This document shows positions 36,601 through 48,600 of a stretch of DNA of 64,000 nucleotides, in pieces (positions within the stretch are counted from its first letter, which is position 1; every line of letters begins with the position of its first letter). The stretch lies in the NCBI GenBank assembly GCA_024803745.1, contig JANJXV010000016.1:45775763-45839762 (forward strand), given 5' to 3'. This stretch comes from Megascapheus bottae (Eukaryota; Chordata; Mammalia; Rodentia; Geomyidae). Under the pieces are notes generated by a model, which saw nothing but the letters and a program-made list of their open reading frames with translations, made no database searches and was not told where the DNA came from. The position numbers and the translations under genes are program-made.

Positions 36601-39600
36601 AAACAGGAAACCTTAAGTATGTACCTGGTTATATCTATTGCTGAAGTAGATTATTATTCACTTCTACTTAAAAAAATCAAACTTTGAGGATGAAAGTACT
36701 AATTCTGTACGTGCCATTTTCCAACAATTTTCATTGTTAACTGTGGGTATTTAGAAAATCCTTTTTTTTTCTTATTGTCAGGGTAATGTGTAGAGGGCTT
36801 ACATTTACATTTGCCAGATAGTAGGTGTATTACTTCTCACACATTGATACCCCTTCTCATGTTTTTGTCTACATTTACCTCCCCCTGCCCTGTCCCAATC
36901 ATATTGTTTTCCCCTCTTCCAATTCCTATTTCAAGTAAATATATATGCAATAAACCAGGTAACAAAGTCAGTTATATGAGATTAACCAAAGGGCAACAAA
37001 CGAGAAGAGAAATAACATAGTACATTAAGAACAACAATCACAAAGATAAACCTCTTGTTTTCATATTCTAGAGATCCTTTCATTTAGTCTTATCCTATAT
37101 GACCTATGTACCTAGGTTTTGAGCTATTGTAATCCTCTGCTAAGAGAGTCCTAGATATGTACTAATTATTACAAATGAGAGAAACTATGGAGCTATGTTC
37201 CTTTGGGTCTGGCTTACTTCACTTAATAGGATTTTTTTCCAAGTCTAGAAAGTCTATTTTTAATCCATACTCCCTCCTCCTTTGGTGTGGGTCCTGCCTA
37301 GCTAGCTGTTTGAGCTCTGAGGTGCCCAGTTCCCATCTGCTGCCCACACCAGCCTCTCCTTTCAGCAGGGCTGCTCAGCCTGTGACTCGCTCTTGAATAG
37401 GTCTCTGTTTCTGCTGAAGATGATACATCAGTCCTCCTGCCCTGTACTTTATGTAGTAGCACATGCTTGATGCTCGCCAGCATTGCCTTGGCATTGTGTA
37501 CCCGTGGGCCTCCTATCTCCCCACCAGGCCTAGGGGATGAGGCCTTAGATTCCATGTTTGTACAATGATCTTTGGGCAACTCGGGGGGCACAAAGACTGG
37601 AGGTATATTGGGATCCCCTACAGTTGTCTAGTCATAAAGCCATTGCCTATTTCCTCTAACTGTTCCTGGAGTAGCTGGGAGAGCTGAGGATTTGATCCTT
37701 GGAACAGGGCGGCCTAGGGAAGAAGATAGTACATAGGAAGCTTAGCATGGTGATGGTGATTGTCAGAGCTTCCAGCTAGCCTGGAGCTCTGCATCCTGAG
37801 CCAAAAATATAATGTCACGTGTTGGCCTTATATTTTCTTAGGAACACGCATAATATTTATTCTGCTAATCATTTATAGAATCCTCTTAAGCTAAATGACC
37901 TTATATAACCCATATTTTTGCCTGTTTAGGTTCTTCCTTTCCATCAGCTCTCTACTCCCTTGATACCACCTTTACGTTTTGTGACAAGGCTGGCTCCTCC
38001 CTACTCCTGTCAAATTCCTCACCTTCTACTGGAAGGGCTGTGCTCACCTTCACGCTATCATGCTGTATCCCCTGCAGCACAGTCCCTGCATGATCTGTGC
38101 CATGTGCCACAGCAGTTCACTACAGGGTAGCTTAGCAGGTACCACTGGAGGTACCACTCCTTTTTTAGATTAGAGAGAGAATTCCTTTTTTGCTAGCTAG
38201 CATTGGAGCAACAGATTGGTAAGGACAAAAGAAAGAAGATATAACTGAAAATTGTGAGAATGTTCTTGAATAAACAGGAGGCTCGGGAGCAGTGGTGTAC
38301 ACAGATACAGTTGAAGATCTACTTGGAACATGCAGCTCTCAGATAACTCTGCCTTGATTGGACCAAGACCGATTCATTCTAAAGAACTAAGTTTTCATAA
38401 GATTGAGTTCTGACCTGAACTAGTTACTAGCTGGTCCTTTAGGGATGTGTTCTGATTCTTCTGTTTGTTTTCTTGTGGTACTATTGGTAAGCACACCTAG
38501 GACTTTGGTGCATATTAGGCAAGCTCTCTGCCACTGAGCTATATCCCTAGCTTCTCCTTATTTTTTTAAATTATTAATTTTGAGAGAATCAAAAACAGTG
38601 AAGAAAAATGTTAGTATTTCTCTGGAGACAAGGTTTGATATGAGCTAAGGAAAAGCCCTCCATTGGCATCTTTCTGGTGAATCTGCTCTCGTGTGTATAT
38701 AGATGGGAGTTGCAAACTGTTCTGTTTAGTGAAATAAAAAGATGTTATTGACACCTATGATGCAATATTTTATGTAAACCACATTTTTACTTGTAGAAAT
38801 CTCTTTCCTTGTGGCGACTCAATGGTTTGCATTATTGATGACAGAGAAGATGTCTGGAAGTTTGCCCCAAACCTGATCACCGTGAAGAAGTATGTGTACT
38901 TCCCAGGCACAGGCGATGTAAATGCACCTCCTGGGTCCCGGGAACCTCAGGCACGAAGGAAAGGTGAGCCATCTATGCAGTGTTGCAAGGAGAAGCTACT
39001 TCAGCAGCTAGCTCTTTATTTCTCATCTCAGTTTTTGCTGGCATAAATTCAAGAGTCACTTTGTATTTGTTTACTTTTGTGTTTCAGTTTTAGAGACTGT
39101 TGGTGATATTGAAAAGCAGGATATTTAAAAATGATACTTAACTATTTTGCTGTTTAAGATTACAGGCTGCTGTGGAGTATACCTGTTACTACATTTCATC
39201 TGTTTATCTTAAAAAATGCAACCCAGAAAACTAGAACATTACTGAGAGAGTGAGGTGTGGGATTTGATGCCTCCATTTGAAATAACTAGCCTTAGAACAT
39301 GGAGACTCCACGGTTACACCCTGCAGGGAGCCATGGAACCATGTCTGTACCATGCAAACATGAACCAAAGTCTGTCTTCAGTAAACTTCAGTTTTGGTTT
39401 CTAGGGTTTCTGATGATCTTTAGTTTTTTATTTTGCTTTTGTTTTGGCCTTTTTCCTCAGCTGGCACTGTTAAGCCATGCCTCCTGCCCAGCTTTTTGCT
39501 TGTTTATGAAAGATAGAGCCTCACAGACTTTACTGCCTGGGCTACCTTTGAACTTGAACATTTGGATATCAGCTTTCTGGATAGCTGAGGATTACAGATG

Positions 39601-39652
39601 TTAGCTAATGATGTCCAACTTGATCTTTAGATTAAAAATATATATATTATTT

Positions 39653-39683
<31 letters not shown>

Positions 39684-42600
39684 ACCATATGATTACTGCT
39701 GTAGTCACTAAAATAGAACATAGAGGTCAGAAGAATGTAGAACTGAAGAGCCTTCCTGCAGAAGATATTGAGGACACTGTGAAGGAAGCATTGTTTGGTC
39801 AGGCCTGACAAACCACATTAGTATATAGGTTCCACACATGGCCACAAACCTGGTATGTGTTTACTTTGTGGCTCTTGACAACTGCAGCTTCCCAAAGCCT
39901 GAAGGTAGAGGAAGGTACTGCTTTAGTTTTGAAATTTGCTCAACATTAAGTAATAAATGACTTTTCCTTTTGTGTACACATTTAGTAAATTCTTCTAAAG
40001 GTGCCGATGCCCTGGAACCAGTACCCCCTGTGAAAGACCCTGAGGAAGGCAAACCTGTTCCCGGGGTAGAGCAGAGCAATGGTCTTGGGAAGCCCTTCCG
40101 CGAACTCAATGGTGGTGAATCCATGCCAGGGTTTTCTCCTAGTAAAGCAGATGAGAGGGAGCCCTGTCCCCTCACCCGGACCCCCTCTGCCAGCAGCCCA
40201 GGTAGCCAGGAACTGGGAGGTACTCCAGAGCCCCAGATGTCTGGTGAACAGACAGATCGGACCTCACCGAGGGCACAGCTTGCTCAGGGCAGGTCTGGCC
40301 CAGACTTGGATTTTGATTTGTCTAGTGACAGCGACAGCAGTGAGTCAGAAGGTCAGAAGTCTTCCTCCTCTGATGGGGAAAGTGAGAAGAGAGGCCAAAA
40401 AAAGTCTAGAGTCACCCAAGATGGAGTAAGAGTCCCACAGCCAGGAGTTTCCCCTGAGGACAGTAGAGCAAGACCTCCAGGTGCTGGGTCCCTGGGAGAG
40501 ACTGGGCCCAGTGTCCACCTTCATGACAAAGGGCCAGACCTGGACATGCAAGATGAGGCAGAGCGGGATGGCCTCTGTGGCCTGGGAAATGGCTGTGTGG
40601 ACCGGAAGGAGGCTGAGACTGAGTCACAGAACAGTGAGCAGTCAGGGGTCACCGCAGGTGAGTCCCTGGACCAGAGCATGGGGGAGGAGGAGGAGGAAGA
40701 CACAGATGATGACGACCATCTGATACACCTGGAGGAGATCCTTGTGCGAGTCCACACCGACTACTACACAAAATATGACAAGTTCCTCAACAAGGAACTG
40801 GAGGAAGCACCAGATATACGCAAGATTGTACCAGAACTCAAGAGCAAGGTGCTGGCCGATGTGGCAGTAATATTCAGTGGGATGCACCCAACAAACTTCC
40901 CAGTTGAGAAGACCCGGGAGCACTACCACGCCACATCTCTGGGAGCCAAGGTCCTCACCCAGCTGGTGCTGAGCCCGGATGCCCCTGACAGGGCCACCCA
41001 CCTCATCGCGGCACGGGCTGGTGAGTGCCCCGCTCCAGTCCCCTCACAGGTGGGACACAGACCTGCCTGGGCTTGATCGTGATCCCTCTCTGGGGTTAGT
41101 TAGCATTACTGTTTAGTTTCATGGTACATTTTCAGAATTGTTTTTTTCAGAAACGTGACTTTCTAAGAACAGGTTTATAATTGTCTATTAGTGGAATATG
41201 CACACTGTTTACCTCCATTTGATGTCTTGGGTTTCTTGAACTGGGACTGGAGACTCAGTGGTTGTGTTACCCTGGAAAAATGAGTTCAGAGGAGTCAGTA
41301 CCTCAAGTATAAAAACAGACTAACCCTCTGAGATAGAAAACCAAGTACAAGATTTCAACTTACTATAGGTTGATCTGTCATCTCTGCACAGTAGCATCTT
41401 CCCTAGGTAGTATACACCTCGGTCATTTCTGCAACTTCAGCCAGAACTCTCCTATTCCAGGCAAGTAGTAGATGAGTCTTGGAAGAATGTTAAAAAGCTA
41501 ATACCTAATCTTTTAATGTGCCTCAGAAGCAGTTTGATGTTTTGTGAATAAAGATCATTCAGACTAGTCTAGGTACTGCTGTCCTGTTGCTGTTTCTCCT
41601 ATACCACATTCAGTAAATTGTGTATTCACCCAACTTAGATCTCTGTTGTGGTTCCCTGAGCCCCACAAAGGTTGGTTCCAGAGCATTTAACAAATGGCCA
41701 TATAAGGCTCCCACTGGAGTATGTGTGCTAGAGTTAGAGGCAGCTCTCTGGGACATGAGGACCTTTATTCCTGGATTTGGGGTTGTGCAGGTCAGCTCCT
41801 TTCTTGGTTACTTGTCAGGTATATGTGTGCTGACCAGTGACTCATCAGCCCAAATCTCTCCCTTGCCTGCTTCAGAAACTGTTCCTGTTGTGGACAAGAG
41901 CTGCACTCACTACTTTTGTGCTTTTCTTCTTATGATATCATGGGGTGGGAAGGCTCACTGCTAGCCTTTGCCTATGAAGGGAATGACTGCTGAGGACATC
42001 ATTGAAAGGGTTGTACCTGACCACCTCATAGCATGAGTTCCCTGTGAAGTGTATGTAGACTAGCACAGGACAAGGGTCAGCTGAGTTCATCAAGTAATCA
42101 CCTGACAGAGGGGTGGGCATGAGCCCTCCATGTGGACCTCAAGAGTACTGGGAAGACTGAAAGTGAAGCTGTGCCAGGCAGAGATTAGATCTTCCCAGGC
42201 TGGAGACAGGGCCAGCTCAAGTGCAGAAGCAGGACCAGGAAGCCCCCAAAGTCCTGTAGGAGATAGTTCCCCCAAGATGGGACAGTGGTAGTGGCAGTGG
42301 CACTGGAAAAACCCAAATGTAAGTCAGTTTTGGGAACATTCATAGGACTCAGAGATAGAGGTAGGTCCTCAGATTCCAGGCAAGAAAGGGTCTTAGAATA
42401 TTTAGAAGTATTACTTGTACTGGCACATGTTTAGGGCCAGAAATCCTGCTGATGAGGCTCTATCCCTGATGATGGGGAGTGAGAATGGAGCAAATGTCTG
42501 TGAGTTCGGTCTCACAGCTTTGTCCTATGAAGCAGTGCCCAGTCCTTCCTGGGATATTTTTGCCAATGTGTCTGTGTCTTAGACACTTGTGCCTTGGTGC

Positions 42601-45600
42601 TACAGATCAACCTGACTTGTGATCTCCACAGGCACCGAGAAGGTACGCCAGGCACAGGAGTGCCAACACTTACATGTGGTCAACCCTGACTGGCTGTGGA
42701 GCTGCCTGGAGCGCTGGGACAAGGTGGAGGAACAGCTCTTCCCACTCACAGATGATGACACCCGGCCACATAGGTAGGCACCTTCTCCCTACAGACCTGC
42801 CAGGTGGTTCAGGCCCATGCCATGGCATTCCCTCCCCAGATGGTTCCCTAGCAGCTGCCATGAGGATACCCCTGGCTGTGATGAGAGATACTCCTGGAGC
42901 TCAAGCAGGGCTATCATCTCCATGACAGCTCTGGTACACAAGTAGGAAAAAGCTCAGTTTCAGGAGGAGGAGCCTCATCATTGGCAAATGTCCTTCTAGG
43001 ATCTAAGCCACCCAGCCCTTGTGGCCGCAGCATTCTTGTGGCCTTCTGCCCTTTCCCACAGGAAAATAACCCTGAAACTTCCATGGAATCAAAGATGAGC
43101 GCCTAGGAAGCCTGTGTATAAGTCACTATTCACACCCAGAGAACTGCCTTTAAATACCCTTGGATGTTACTTTTGATAGTCTTTTGTACATTTATGGGAA
43201 GATTCATGTGTAATCAAGCCAAGTGGCAACCAGCAAGAGCTCCTCTCTGGTTCTTGTCAGCCATCTGAGTGTTGTGTCTAGGGTTTAGCCTGTGATGTCA
43301 GCAGCTGAGGATAAGAGAATTGAGATAGTCCAGCTGAGTTGGAATGCCCCAGGCCCGGGGAGCCTCGTCCCCAGTCTGTACAGTCCACTAGCAAAACAGG
43401 AATGATCATTTCTCTGTGGTGTGTACATGTGTTAGCCCCGCACATATTCTGAAATCAGGAATTGCAGCATGAGGCACTAGATCAAGAACTGGGGGCACTC
43501 TTGACTCAGGCCCAGCAGTAGTCACTGGGTATCCTTGTGCATATGTCTCTTTCTGACGTCCATGCTCCCTCTGTTGTTGTGCCCATCTTTCATCCCATGT
43601 CCCTGGGTCCCTATGCTGTAGATCAGTGTTATTGCCGCTTACAGCCCTCTTTCCCTCTCTCTCCTCATCTGACAGGGAGAAAAGCCCTGCTGCCTTCCCT
43701 GACAGGCAGCATATGCTTCCGGCAGCCTTGTTCCACCCCACACCTGTCCACCCCAAGGTCCAGCCTGGCCCTGAGGTTCGGATCTATGACTCCCACACGG
43801 GCAAGCTTATCAGGACAGGCGCCCAGGGCCATGCACCCATGCCTCCCAGTGGTCTGTCTGTCCATGGGGACCCCTCCTCCTTCAGGTATGTGACATAGCA
43901 CATAAGAGCTCTTCTTGTTGATAAGACAGGTGCCTAAAGTGTTAAACTTTGGTTGTGTAGTCCTGTTAAAGTGGCCATGTCCACCTATAGTGTAGGTGAG
44001 TGATACCAGGGTGATATTCTGGAGTCTGCTTTGGTCTTGTGTCCCACCTTGGCTTCCAGAAGTAAAAACCAGGCAACCCTTGATTTAGCAATTTCCTGCA
44101 TGACCCCACTCCTCCTCAGGATGTTCCATGCTCTCTGAGTGGTTGGAAGATGCCATTGGGCTGTCCAGCCAAGGTCTCTGAGGCTCTCCAAGGTGCACTC
44201 TCCAGCTCTGGCCTTCACAGGTGCATCCTGGGCTGCCTTACCCCGTCCCTGTGTGTTCAGCAGACGCAGGTGTTGAAAGGTCATGAAGGTCAGTCTCTGT
44301 GTGGATGTGGGTCAGCTGCTCAGATTCCATTTTAGTAAATTGCTTTTCATGTACTTTTTATCCTTTTTTTCCCCTTTGCACTTACTAGTGCTCTACCTCT
44401 GAGTCACACTTCCACCCATTTTTCACTGCTTACTTTTAGAAGAGGGTCTTCCTGACTGACACACGCCTGAGTAGTGAGTCTGACTTGATTTTTCTCATTG
44501 TTGCTGGGACAGCAGAGTCACAGCACCATATGCAGCTTCCCTCCACAGAGGAGTTTCATGGACTTGGCTGCCTGGTCTGGCTTCATACGGCTCTCTCAGT
44601 CTTGGTCTACCAAGGTAAACTGGGTTGGATTACAGCTGTGAACCCCTACACACAGCTTCACAGACGATTTTAAACTTTTGCCATGGTCCCATAACAGAAA
44701 CCATGTATAAAAACCTAGGTAAATACCTGGTGCTGGTGGCTCACACCTGTAATCCTAGCTACCCAGGAGGCTTAGTTCTGAGGAACATAGTTTAAAGCCA
44801 ACCCAGGAAGGAAAAAACCTATTGAGGTTCCTTGTCTCCAATTAATCAATCATCAAAAAGGCCAGAAGTAGAGCTATAGATCAAATAGAAGAGCAACTTT
44901 GAGCAAAAAGAAGCTCAGGGACAGCACGTAGGCCCTGTGTTCAAGCCACAGAATGGCCCAGGCACACACAAACACAAACAGGTAAAACAATGTGGTGTTA
45001 GCTCCAAAACAGGCAACACATTGGCCAAGAAAAACAATAGTTAGGATCTGTGTTCCTCGAACTCTTACATGGGATGTAGAAGTGGTAGGACAGTAGAAAG
45101 AGCAGATGTGGTCTTAGGAACCAGCGGGAGGCCTGGGGTCTAGGAGCCTGTACTTTCAGGCTTTCCAGGTACAACGCTCTTGAGGAGGTAGCTCATAAGA
45201 GAAGAAACCACACGCACACTCACATTCATACATCATGGACAGGAGTAGAGCTGTCCATTAATTCAATATCCAATGCTGACTGTCAATTCAAGGATGAAGT
45301 ATGCTGACATTTTTCTAAAGGACACATAAATGGGTTCAATATTTGGAAATGTGAGCTCTGGTGGTATTTATTTTAATAAGAGTGCCTGTCCTTTGACCTG
45401 GTCCTACTTTGAGAATCATATCCTGAAAATGAGCAGTGCTAACTTAGGGGTTTAGGGACAGGAAAGGCCCATGGGGCTTTGGTGTAATGAACTAGCTGTT
45501 ACTTTTCTTGCTGAAAATAACCACAAAAGCTATACTCAGAAAGCTTGTGTGGAGCCAGCCAGGCTATGCTCAGTTACTGAAAAGACTTGGGGAAGTTGAG

Positions 45601-48600
45601 GCCACCACAGCCTCTGGGACTTGACAATAGAAAGCCAGAGAGTAAGTGACCACTGTTGTGGTAAGCTGTGTGTGCCTCAAGGTACTGGAAAGTAGCAGCC
45701 AGGAGCAGCCATGGAGGGAGTGGTCACCACAGTAATGTGAGTCACCATGTTCCTTGAGGTAGAAGGCGGGTAAAAGAGGTCAAAAGGTGGAAAGTTTAAA
45801 GCAGGACTCAGGAAGGGAACTCAGTCCTGGGGTCTCTGTCCCTTCAGAATTGAGGTACACCTCTTCTAAAACACTGGGGACCCCTGTCAGAGTTCAATAG
45901 AAGTCCTGTTATATGAGCATGGCAGCTGAAATCCCAGTCACCTCACACCCTGGAGGTCAGAGGTTGGGACTGGAGGTTCTAGGCCTTCATCTTGTGGCCA
46001 GCCCCACCTTGAAGCCGTCTCTTACTCTGGAGGTTTCATGATGTTAGTACTCATGTCAGGAGCAAAGTACACCACAGAACTCGCACTTTAAACACTTACA
46101 TTTCAGTGGTCAGGTGGTTCACATTCTTGTCAGCTGTGTTGTACAGTGTCTTATAACCTGTTAAGTAGAAAATGATGGCAGGAAAGAACTTGGTTCTAAG
46201 CTGCGTAGGAAACCCTGCTTCTAGGCTCTAAAGTCACCTCAAAGTCTGTGTGTTAGGTGCATACAAGCAAACCTGTGCAGAGTCTGCTCTCCATGCTGCA
46301 GAAACCAGCTCACAATTTTTTAGTCTTTCAAGATACAGGATAAGAAGGAAGTCTGATGCCGGGTATGTAGCCCACACCTGTAATCCTAGCTACTCAGGAG
46401 GCTGAGATATAAGGATCAAGGTTCAAAGCCAGCCCAGGCACAAAAGGACCTGAGACTCTTATCTCCAGTTAACCTCTAGGGACAGCTCAGGGACAGCACC
46501 CAGGCCCAAGGGTAGGACAGTAGCCTTGAGCTGAAGAGCTCAAGGACAGCGCCCAGGCCGAGTTCAAGCCCCATGACCCACCAAAAAATAAATAAATAAG
46601 AAGTCTAAAAGCAGTTTGCATGTGGTAGGCTGCCGGAGCCTGCCGGCATCAAACCAGGATTCCTGAAATAGGTGGCAGGGACTGGAAAAAATAGAAGAGA
46701 GACAAACAGATGGGGTTTGGGAGCTCTGCAGCCCAGGTAAAGACTGCAGCCCAGTTTATTTCCAACTCAAGGCTTATATCCTTTCTTGAAACCAGGGAAC
46801 TGCCAGGTGTTACACTCAGATGGTAAATGAGGGAACTGTATGGAGTTACATTCATATGGTAAATCTCAGATCAGTTAAACAGAACAAGGCCAAAAAACAA
46901 TAAGGCAATAAATCAGTTATCTGATGCACATCAAAGTACAGTTTGGTTCCACTCTGGCTCCCAACAGTAGGCTAAGTAAAGTCAAGCACCTCATTTTCCT
47001 TGAATGGATAATGAGTGGCGGCAGTGTATTCTGAAATGTGCAGCCATAGCTTGGTCCCAAGCAGTTATAGGATCTGGTGCCATGCTGTGCTGTACCATGC
47101 TGGGACACACTCATTCTAGTAAGCAGATTCAAAGTAACAAGATGCTGATTTCTTTAGTTATTTAGGTACACAGAGGATCATAATTTCTGTCATACACCTG
47201 TATGTATTTTGTGATGAAAAGTAGCGCAGTGGATGTCCTTACATCTTATCCCAGGAGTTGGAGGCAGGGCTCAGTTGGTAGAAGGCCAGCCAGAGAGAGA
47301 AAGCAGCAAGGTAGAGTTTCAAAAAAAGAAGAAAAAAAGTAACTTAACATCTCATCCCAGTCTAGTTTATCATGCAGGCTTCCAGATAACATTTCGTTTA
47401 TACTGAGTGAACTGTACCATTGCTCTCATTAACTTGATGCATGCCTAAAATTAACGGTAGTCAAGTTGCCCTGTGTGATTTAGGTTCAGTGGTTTTGTTG
47501 GATGGTGAGAGACCCTGTCAGTTCCCATTGTAGTCAGACCAGCAGTAATGAAGAGCATCTGCAGAACCCCCAGTGGCTACTCTGCATCCTTGATGCAATG
47601 AGACCTTATACCCCCACCAGACGCTCCAGCATGATCATGTGGCCTGCTATTCCTGCCCTCCTACAGCAACTTGGACACTACTTCATCTCTCAGAGGCCCT
47701 GTGCTTGCTGTGTAGTCTGAGAATTGACCCTCCCCCTCCTGTGGAATAGCACCAAGCCCCATTCTGTGTTCTGGAACCCTGCATAGACCTATTATGACCA
47801 GGCACTTGGTGTCCTAGGCAGTAACAGCTGCCCTCCATGCTCATTCTCACCTAAGCTGGGAAACTGTAAGTTTGCGTGTCTCTTCCTGTTCTACATGCCT
47901 CACACACTGTTGGCCTTGAGTAGGCTGGTGGTGGCCAATTCTCTGTTTCCCTTCAGTTAAAGATGTGTTGATGCTCATGTGAGGGTCCAGATTGGTAGTT
48001 CTTTTGAGTTTAGCAGTTGAGAAATGTCCTGTCTTCCTTATCTCTGTGCGTTTCATGGGCAGTTCCTGCCCTGTCCCCTGGCAGAAGTGAGAAAGATTTT
48101 CTCTCACTGCTTCCAGGGCTCTTCTTTGTCTACTTAATTTGGTCATAGTGTACCCTGTAGGTTTGGAGAGTCTGTCCTGTTTATGGTTCAGGCAGCTTCT
48201 TGGGTCAGGTTTATACTTTATCCTAGATTTTTGGTGTCCCTAGCCATTACTATTGAGTTCTCTCTGCCTTTGGCATGGCTGAATGATTTGTTAGCTCATG
48301 TGTCCTTAATGTTATGTTTATTGTTCCACATTAGTCTGCTTTCTTGGTTGTTCAGGCAGGATGATTGCTGTTAGGTCTGTAAGTTCACAGACCTTTTTCC
48401 TTCTTGTTTCCTCCATTTTGTTATTAAGCCCAACCTTTTGCTTTTTTTCCCCCCATAAATTTTTGAACTTTAAGATTTCCATTTGGATCTTTCGTCTTGT
48501 TCCTTTGCTAAGGCTTGATCTTTGCTGGTTGTCCTTCCCATCCACCCAGATAGATCTTCCTAGTTTCTATGTGTTGGGTGATTCTGATCAAAACCTGGTC

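Larger units (their letters stand above)
36617..38796 (+). other. CTDP1: CTDP1 intron 6
   Basis: About 2.2 kb. It contains an L1 3' end and an old ID-like unit. Nothing recognisable lies in 37260-38460. Confidence 0.9.
38964..39985 (+). other. CTDP1: CTDP1 intron 7
   Basis: About 1 kb. It contains a damaged minus-strand composite SINE and a TA repeat. Read-through of the exon 7 frame continues 27 codons into the intron and then stops. Confidence 0.9.

Noticed and set aside
41620..41964. Possible extra CTDP1 exon in intron 8
   Set aside because: Exons 8 and 9 already join in phase and match the human protein without a gap. No acceptor/donor pair frames this ORF.
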